From assembly GCF_020165855.1 (NCBI RefSeq), contig NZ_JAIUFY010000008.1, positions 310,001 through 374,000 on the forward strand: a stretch of 64,000 nt of DNA, read 5' to 3'. Below are positions 59,101-64,000 of this stretch, one piece after another. Every line of letters starts with the position of its first letter. Positions within the stretch are counted from its first letter, which is position 1. The position numbers and the translations under genes are program-made. The stretch is from Celeribacter litoreus. Lineage in GTDB: Bacteria; Pseudomonadota; Alphaproteobacteria; Rhodobacterales; Rhodobacteraceae. The notes below the pieces were generated by a model. That model saw only the letters and a list, made by a program, of their open reading frames with translations, was not told the origin of the DNA and did no database searches.

Positions 59101-59997
59101 TCATGAGCGGGCCTTGTTTTTGAGGTTGCGGGCAACATCGTAAATTCGGGCGCCGACACGGTCCGCGAAGACCTTGATCTCGTCATCAGACATTTCGGCG
59201 AAGCTCGGACCCATGTTCCGAAAAAACGCGAAAGAGTTGACGGCGACACGTTTGCTCACAGCCTCGATAAATTCGCTGAGCGGGTGCACCGGGTGGCATA
59301 CTTGGTTCTCGTCGCCGAGTTCGGCGAATATCGCACGGTCAAACCGGTCAGGGTCCGGGCTAAACATCTTGCGGTTGAACCATTCCGGCATCTGTTCGGC
59401 AAGACCACCGACAGTGAAATCAGTGTGTGACGCGAGATGCGAGAAACAGAAGGTTTCATCGTTTGTAAAACGATTGAAACCTACAGCGGTGTTCTTTGAA
59501 TAGGCGCGGCGCGCCTCCAAAAGATAATCAATCGCCTTTCCCGAGAAACGCGTCAGAGCAAAGGTCGCTTTGTAGGGTGTCATTCCCGCCGGAAGGCCTT
59601 TGACAAACCGGTTCTCATCGAGTGACTGCTTCCGGAAATCAACGCCAAGCCCGTCTTCGGGGCGTTGCGCGGCTTCCGCAAAGAACGCCGCGACATCGCC
59701 GTTGATCAGGACGTCCGGCTCAATGAGCCAATACCGGTCATACTCCGGAAAGGCCAACCGCGCTGCGTAAAGCGCGTAGTCACCACATCGCCATCCGTAG
59801 TCACCAACGGGCCGCAGTTTATTCGAGCGCACCCACCGGTCGTTGAAATTCGCCACGCGCACCGGCGGTTGGACGTCCTCCGGACGATTGTGAAACGCCA
59901 CAACGATGTCATCACCAAACACAGGAGCGAGGGCCGCCACGAGACGGTCCTCTTCAACTCCCCATTTATGGGTGCGTATGGCGATACAATCGGTCAC
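59101..59997 (-). CDS. Glycosyltransferase-like protein in the suf operon
   Basis: The 298-residue soluble protein begins IAIRTHKWGVEEDRLVAAL. It contains YDRYWLIEPDVLINGDVAAFF, whose acidic cluster resembles the DxD region of GT-A glycosyltransferases, followed by KATFALTRFSGKAIDYLLEAR and a late NSFAFFRNMGP. The fold is my inference from pattern; the substrate is unknown. Its presence inside an Fe-S operon is unexpected unless it is carried along by position. It has no signal peptide. It begins nine bases after the YbjQ-like stop. Confidence 0.55.
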   Translation of the reverse strand: MTDCIAIRTHKWGVEEDRLVAALAPVFGDDIVVAFHNRPEDVQPPVRVANFNDRWVRSNKLRPVGDYGWRCGDYALYAARLAFPEYDRYWLIEPDVLINGDVAAFFAEAAQRPEDGLGVDFRKQSLDENRFVKGLPAGMTPYKATFALTRFSGKAIDYLLEARRAYSKNTAVGFNRFTNDETFCFSHLASHTDFTVGGLAEQMPEWFNRKMFSPDPDRFDRAIFAELGDENQVCHPVHPLSEFIEAVSKRVAVNSFAFFRNMGPSFAEMSDDEIKVFADRVGARIYDVARNLKNKARS

Positions 59998-60006
59998 GAC
60001 GGCTCC

Positions 60007-60318
60007 TTATGCCAACGACACCGCTGTGCCGGACGCGGCCACCATGAGCATCTGACCGATCACTTCGTAATCGATATCGACGCCCACAACCGCATCAGCG
60101 CCCATAGCGGCCGCGCGTTCCCGCATTTCGCGAAGGGCAGTCTCGCGCCCCTCGCCTAGTTTTTGCTCATAGGCCCCGGAGCGCCCACCGATGATGTCGG
60201 TGACCTGCGCAAAGATATCGCGCACGATGTTCGCCCCCATAATCGCTTCGCCTGTGACGATGCCGTGGTAGGTCTTAATCGTGTGTCCTTCGATGGACGG
60301 TGTCGTCGTCGTGATCAT
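60007..60318 (-). CDS. YbjQ/UPF0145 family protein
   Basis: The 103-residue protein has the family pattern: [20 protein letters not shown], then [21 protein letters not shown], and [20 protein letters not shown], closing with GTAVSLA. Family members form pentamers and are sometimes called heavy-metal-binding, without proven function. Length is exactly as expected with the start at 60318, which has a GGAGG site. It sits 38 bases after sufB. Confidence 0.9.
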   Translation of the reverse strand: MITTTTPSIEGHTIKTYHGIVTGEAIMGANIVRDIFAQVTDIIGGRSGAYEQKLGEGRETALREMRERAAAMGADAVVGVDIDYEVIGQMLMVAASGTAVSLA

Positions 60319-60356
60319 CTTTGCTCCTCCGGATTGCGCCCACGGCCCCGTGGACA

Positions 60357-61898
60357 TTAGCCCACGGACCCCTCAAGCGAGATCGCCACAAGTTGCTGCG
60401 CTTCCATGGCGAATTCCATCGGCAGCGCCTGAAGCACTTCCTTGGCAAAGCCGTTGACGATCAGCGCCACGGCCTCTTCTTCGTCCATGCCCCGCTGGCG
60501 GCAGTAGAACATTTGCTCATCGTCCACCTTGGACGTGGTGGCCTCGTGCTCAACACGCGAAGAGTTATTGCGCACTTCGATATACGGAACGGTGTGCGCC
60601 CCGCATTTGTCGCCGATAAGCAGAGAGTCACACTGCGTGTAGTTGCGCGAGTTCTTCGCCTTCGGGTGCATCGACACCTGACCGCGATAGGTGTTCTGCG
60701 CCACACCTGCAGAGATGCCTTTGGAGACGATGCGCGAGCGCGTGTCTTTGCCGAGGTGGATCATCTTCGTGCCGGTGTCGGCCTGCTGATGGTTGTTGGT
60801 GATGGCGATGGAGTAGAACTCACCCTGGCTCTCGTTGCCGCGCAGAATGCAGGACGGGTATTTCCACGTCACGGACGATCCGGTCTCCACCTGCGTCCAC
60901 ATCACTTTGGAGCGGTCGCCGCGGCAATCCGCGCGCTTGGTCACAAAGTTGTAGATGCCGCCTTTGCCTTCTTCGTCACCGGGGAACCAGTTCTGAACGG
61001 TGGAGTATTTCACCTCGGCGTCTTCCTCGATGATGATCTCGACCACAGCGGCGTGAAGCTGGGCAGTGTCACGTTGCGGCGCGGTACAGCCCTCGAGGTA
61101 GGAAACATAAGAGCCCTTGTCCGCGATGATCAGCGTGCGCTCGAACTGACCGGTGTTTTCCGCGTTGATGCGGAAGTAGGTGGACAGTTCCATCGGGCAA
61201 CGTGTGTTTGGCGGGATGTAGACAAACGACCCGTCAGAGAACACGGCGGAGTTCAGCGTCGCATAGTAGTTGTCCGAGATCGGCACCACAGAAGCGAGGT
61301 ATTTCTTCACGAGTTCCGGATGCTCTTTGATCGCTTCCGAGATGGAACAGAAGATCACACCGGCTTTCTCAAGCTCTTTCTTGAAGGTCGTGCCAACGGA
61401 GACGGAGTCGAACACCGCATCCACAGCAACCTTGCGCTCGGAGTTGTTGCCATCGGCAGCCATTTCTTCCGCACCTTCGACACCGGCGAGGATCATCTGT
61501 TCTTTCAGAGAGATGCCGAGTTTTTCGTAGGTGGCGAGCAGCTTGGGATCGACCTCATCGAGAGACTTCGGCTTTTTCTCCATGCTCTTCGGGCGGGCGT
61601 AGTAATACTGATCCTGAAAATCGATTTCCGGATAGTCGATCATAGCCCAATCCGGCTCTTCGAGGGTGAGCCAGCGACGGTAGGCCTCAAGACGCCATTC
61701 GGTCATCCATTCTGGCTCTTCGTTCTTGGCCGAAATGAGACGCACGATGTCCTCGGAGAGACCTTTCGGCGCATACTCCATCTCGATCTCTGTGTCCCAG
61801 CCGTATTTATACTTCCCGGCCAGTGCCTGAACGGCGGCGACGGTTTCTTCCTCGACGCCTTCTTTGACCTGGTCCTTCAGTTGTACGTCATCCACCAT
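60357..61898 (-). CDS. sufB: Fe-S cluster assembly protein SufB
   Basis: The 513-residue scaffold protein binds the nascent cluster with SufD and SufC. It has [19 protein letters not shown] near the N-terminus, [30 protein letters not shown], the [20 protein letters not shown] block and C-terminal [22 protein letters not shown]. The start at 61898 has GGAGTG upstream; the longer open frame has no homology. Its length is somewhat over the E. coli SufB length, as common in alphaproteobacteria. Confidence 0.98.
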   Translation of the reverse strand: MVDDVQLKDQVKEGVEEETVAAVQALAGKYKYGWDTEIEMEYAPKGLSEDIVRLISAKNEEPEWMTEWRLEAYRRWLTLEEPDWAMIDYPEIDFQDQYYYARPKSMEKKPKSLDEVDPKLLATYEKLGISLKEQMILAGVEGAEEMAADGNNSERKVAVDAVFDSVSVGTTFKKELEKAGVIFCSISEAIKEHPELVKKYLASVVPISDNYYATLNSAVFSDGSFVYIPPNTRCPMELSTYFRINAENTGQFERTLIIADKGSYVSYLEGCTAPQRDTAQLHAAVVEIIIEEDAEVKYSTVQNWFPGDEEGKGGIYNFVTKRADCRGDRSKVMWTQVETGSSVTWKYPSCILRGNESQGEFYSIAITNNHQQADTGTKMIHLGKDTRSRIVSKGISAGVAQNTYRGQVSMHPKAKNSRNYTQCDSLLIGDKCGAHTVPYIEVRNNSSRVEHEATTSKVDDEQMFYCRQRGMDEEEAVALIVNGFAKEVLQALPMEFAMEAQQLVAISLEGSVG

Positions 61899-61979
61899 GG
61901 GATCACTCCTTACCGTGCTATGCGGGGCCATTCGTGGCCCTCTAATGTTTCTTTCTCGCGCGCCAACCGGCGCAATTCT

Positions 61980-63029
61980 CTATGCCGCGCGCTTTTTCCA
62001 GCGCGCATACGCGGAAAGCCATGCTTTGGCAAACCGCTCCAACTCTTCTTTCGTCACATCCGGCCCGATGGAGACACGCAATGCGCTCGTTGCAGCATCC
62101 GCATCAAATCCCATCGCAGTGAGAACCGAAGAGGCCTTCACCTTGCCAGACGAACAGGCCGAGCCCGCAGACACCGCGAACCCCGCCAAATCCATTTGCA
62201 TCACCTGTGTTTCACCGCGCCAACCGGGGGTGATCAGGTTCATTGTGTTAGGCAGCCGTTTGGCGCCCTGCCCGACAAAGATGGGGTCTTCCACCCCGTC
62301 TGCCAACATTGCTTCGAGATAATCGCGCTTCTCCGCGACCTCATCCCACAGCCCGTCGGCCAATGCCTTGCTCGCAGCTTCTGCTGCCGCGCCAAATCCG
62401 GCGATCCCGATCAGGTTCTCGGTGCCGGACCGGCGCCCCATTTCCTGCCCACCACCGCGAATGCGGGCGGTGACGTCGAGACCCTGCTTGAGCACGAGCG
62501 CGCCCACACCTTTCGGCCCGCCAATCTTGTGCGCCGAAATGAGCGCCATATCCGCGCCGAGCCAGTTAAACGCCACGGGGATCTTGCCGAAGCCTTGCGT
62601 CGCATCACAAACGGCCAAACCCTCGGGGATCTTCTGAATGATGCCTGTCTCGGAATTTGCAAGCTGAACCGTGCTTTGCGCGGGGTCTGTCACAGTAACC
62701 ACCCCATCCTTCGCAACCGGCAGATCAACCTCACACCACGCGGACACCGCGTCATGCTCAACGCCTGCGCAATGCAAATTGCGATCGGTCAGAGCCAAAG
62801 CAGCGCCCTCTGTGGAGCCAGACGTAAACACAACATCCGCGCCCTGCGCGCCAAAAGCCTCAGCCACCTGCGCTCGCGCGCGTTCCATCAGCCCCTTGGC
62901 CGCACGGCCCTCACCATGGACAGACGACGGATTGCCGACCACATCCATGGCCGCAATCATCGCCTCACGCGCCGCCTGCACCAGCGGTGCAGTCGCGTTC
63001 CAGTCGAGATATGTGCGGGTCTTGGTCAT
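61980..63029 (-). CDS. IscS/NifS-type cysteine desulfurase
   Basis: The 349-residue group I-type desulfurase has TYLDWNATAPL, the VFTSGSTEGAALAL cofactor loop, the PLP lysine in SAHKIGGPKGVGALV and the catalytic Cys loop SAGSACSSGKVKASSVL. It is shorter than E. coli IscS (404 residues), closer to NifS/IscS-like forms. It is encoded between iscR and sufB, while a second, SufS-type enzyme closes the operon; this mix of isc and suf parts is typical of Rhodobacterales. The start at 63029 (MTKTRTYLD) is the family start. Confidence 0.93.
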   Translation of the reverse strand: MTKTRTYLDWNATAPLVQAAREAMIAAMDVVGNPSSVHGEGRAAKGLMERARAQVAEAFGAQGADVVFTSGSTEGAALALTDRNLHCAGVEHDAVSAWCEVDLPVAKDGVVTVTDPAQSTVQLANSETGIIQKIPEGLAVCDATQGFGKIPVAFNWLGADMALISAHKIGGPKGVGALVLKQGLDVTARIRGGGQEMGRRSGTENLIGIAGFGAAAEAASKALADGLWDEVAEKRDYLEAMLADGVEDPIFVGQGAKRLPNTMNLITPGWRGETQVMQMDLAGFAVSAGSACSSGKVKASSVLTAMGFDADAATSALRVSIGPDVTKEELERFAKAWLSAYARWKKRAA

Positions 63030-63068
63030 CAACTCTTCTTCTTGGCTCAAATACTCAAAAGGCGGGCG

Positions 63069-63530
63069 TCACTCTTCATCCACAACGGCAAAGAGGTTCG
63101 GCACCGCAGGACAGGGGCGCAACTCATTGCGCACGACGTCAGAGAGGCGGGTCTGGTGCAGGAACACGTAGACATGCGCTGACAGACCTTCCCACAGGCG
63201 GTTGGTCATGCTTTGCGCCCGAGAGCCAGAGACACCGCCAGACGCGCCCGCACCAGTGTGCAGCGCGGAAACTGTTTCATCCACAGCCCCCAAAATGTCG
63301 GAGACACGGATTTCAGACGCCGCTTTCGCGAGTTTGTAACCGCCACCTGGCCCGCGCACGGATTCAACCAGCTCCGCACGACGCAGTTTCACAAACAACT
63401 GCTCCAGATACGGCAGGGAGATGTCCTGACGTTTTGAAATCTCTGCCAATGACAACAGATTGCCATCCGGCAACAAGGCCAGATCGACAAGCGCCACCAT
63501 GGCGTAACGTCCTTTCGTCGACAGCTTCAT
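63069..63530 (-). CDS. iscR: Rrf2-family Fe-S regulator IscR
   Basis: The 153-residue Rrf2 regulator has an N-terminal winged helix (MKLSTKGRYAMVALVDLAL, SLPYLEQLFVKLRRAELV, VRGPGGGYKLAK). The usual three cysteines of IscR that hold a 2Fe-2S cluster are absent: the loop reads SALHTGAGASGGVSGSRAQ. Only one cysteine, C140 (RPCPAVP), remains. R. sphaeroides IscR is reported as a single-cysteine type, so this agrees with Rhodobacterales. It probably represses the suf operon that it heads. The start at 63530 is the family start; longer frames lack homology. Confidence 0.93.
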   Translation of the reverse strand: MKLSTKGRYAMVALVDLALLPDGNLLSLAEISKRQDISLPYLEQLFVKLRRAELVESVRGPGGGYKLAKAASEIRVSDILGAVDETVSALHTGAGASGGVSGSRAQSMTNRLWEGLSAHVYVFLHQTRLSDVVRNELRPCPAVPNLFAVVDEE

Positions 63531-63700
63531 TCCCGTCCCCCTTCTCTGTGCGGGCCACAAACCACATCCATTTCGCCTCTTCCCCGAAAAATGACGTGGT
63601 TTCAGACCCAATAAACGACTCAAAACCGATGCAATGCATTGACGCGCACGCGATAGGGCCTTACCTCCGTATCACCCGCGTATACTTTGCTTTCGGTCAA

Positions 63701-63717
63701 TTTAGAATGCTTCTAAA
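63701..63717. promoter_or_regulatory. Irr/ICE-type iron-control box upstream of iscR
   Basis: TTTAGAA-TGC-TTCTAAA is a perfect 7-base inverted repeat with a 3-base spacer, identical to the iron control element bound by Irr in alphaproteobacteria. It lies 171 bases upstream of the iscR start and 155 bases before the opposing hydrolase gene. Control of the isc/suf operon by iron through Irr is the likely meaning. Confidence 0.75.
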
Positions 63718-63871
63718 TATCCCGAGCAATTCCGTCAAGTATTGAGCGCAAGAATGACGGCAATAAAGCGCAAGAAGAGAAAAAGCCGCCCGGACCCATC
63801 CATCTCCAGTATTTATGGAGCGCGCAAACTGGATCGGCGACCGCGAGCGACATGAGGAGAATGGGACAAAG

Positions 63872-64000
63872 ATGCCCGAAGTGATTTTTCCCGGCCCTGA
63901 AGGCCGGCTCGAAGGCCGCTATCACCCCCAAGCCCAGAAAGACGCCCCCATCGCGATTATCCTTCATCCGCATCCGCAATTTGGCGGAACGATGAACAAC
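63872..64000 (+). CDS. Alpha/beta hydrolase (partial)
   Basis: Only the first 43 codons are present: MPEVIFPGPEGRLEGRYHPQ, then IAIILHPHPQFGGTMNN. The LHPHPQFGGTMNN segment is characteristic of the small alpha/beta-hydrolase group related to COG2945, where it forms the oxyanion loop. The catalytic serine lies outside the window. GAGGAGAA lies about 12 bases before the ATG. It is divergent from iscR, sharing a 341-base gap with the Irr box. Confidence 0.8.
   Translation, partial: MPEVIFPGPEGRLEGRYHPQAQKDAPIAIILHPHPQFGGTMNN

Noticed and set aside
60321-63182. A 953-codon open frame on the plus strand
   Set aside because: It is antisense to sufB, the YbjQ-like gene and the cysteine desulfurase gene, and has a His/Arg-rich composition typical of reverse-frame shadows in GC-rich DNA.

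Overview
The window looks like a chromosomal segment of a Rhodobacterales alphaproteobacterium (Roseobacter-type Rhodobacteraceae). The evidence is a sciP-ctrA pair, TrmFO, GluQ, HisI and LpxI in typical alphaproteobacterial form, an IalB-family protein, a mosaic isc/suf operon headed by a cysteine-poor IscR with an Irr-type iron box in front of it, and moderately GC-rich coding sequence with many ATGA or TGATG start/stop overlaps. The genus cannot be decided from the sequence alone. No transposase, phage gene or CRISPR array was seen.

Layout. 1-12.2 kb: the 3' end of gyrA, an outer-membrane barrel candidate, trmFO-gluQ, hisI, a NifU-like scaffold, recG-ligA, ctrA and sciP, then mnmA with an LprI-like gene. 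12.2-24.7 kb: the classic envelope operon on the minus strand, read pyrH-frr-uppS-cdsA-dxr-rseP-bamA-skp-fabZ-lpxA-lpxI-lpxB, with a 43-residue membrane protein tucked in. 24.8-37.4 kb: miaA, an AraC regulator, a lytic transglycosylase, ssb, a tandem stress protein, aroK-aroB, a three-gene xerD operon, a CorC-type protein, rlmJ and a HerA/YjgR-type ATPase. 37.4-45 kb: an intergenic region with two candidate small RNAs, an IalB-family protein, lpxD with its own ACP and ketoacyl synthase, an LdtD-like transpeptidase facing a MepK-like endopeptidase, and a lipoprotein.

45.0-53.3 kb is the most unusual part. Seven genes lie on one strand with short gaps or overlaps: two large dynamin-type GTPases (612 and 727 residues), a 388-residue GTPase with a proline/alanine-rich linker, a 134-residue Roadblock/LC7-like protein, an unknown 238-residue protein, an ABC-type ATPase that lacks the usual signature region, and a cysteine-dependent phosphatase. 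I do not recognise this combination as a described system. The parts suggest a GTP-driven membrane-remodelling or positioning machine with nucleotide and phosphate switches. That function is inference. The operon begins about 475 bases beyond the 3' end of a tRNA-Arg gene, after an AT-rich, palindrome-bearing spacer.

53.7-64 kb holds tRNA-Arg(CCG) and the isc/suf Fe-S operon on the minus strand (iscR, an IscS-like desulfurase, sufB, YbjQ-like, glycosyltransferase-like, three small or membrane proteins, sufC, sufD, Yip1-like, sufS). A perfect TTTAGAA-N3-TTCTAAA element sits upstream of iscR. The window ends in the start of an alpha/beta hydrolase gene.
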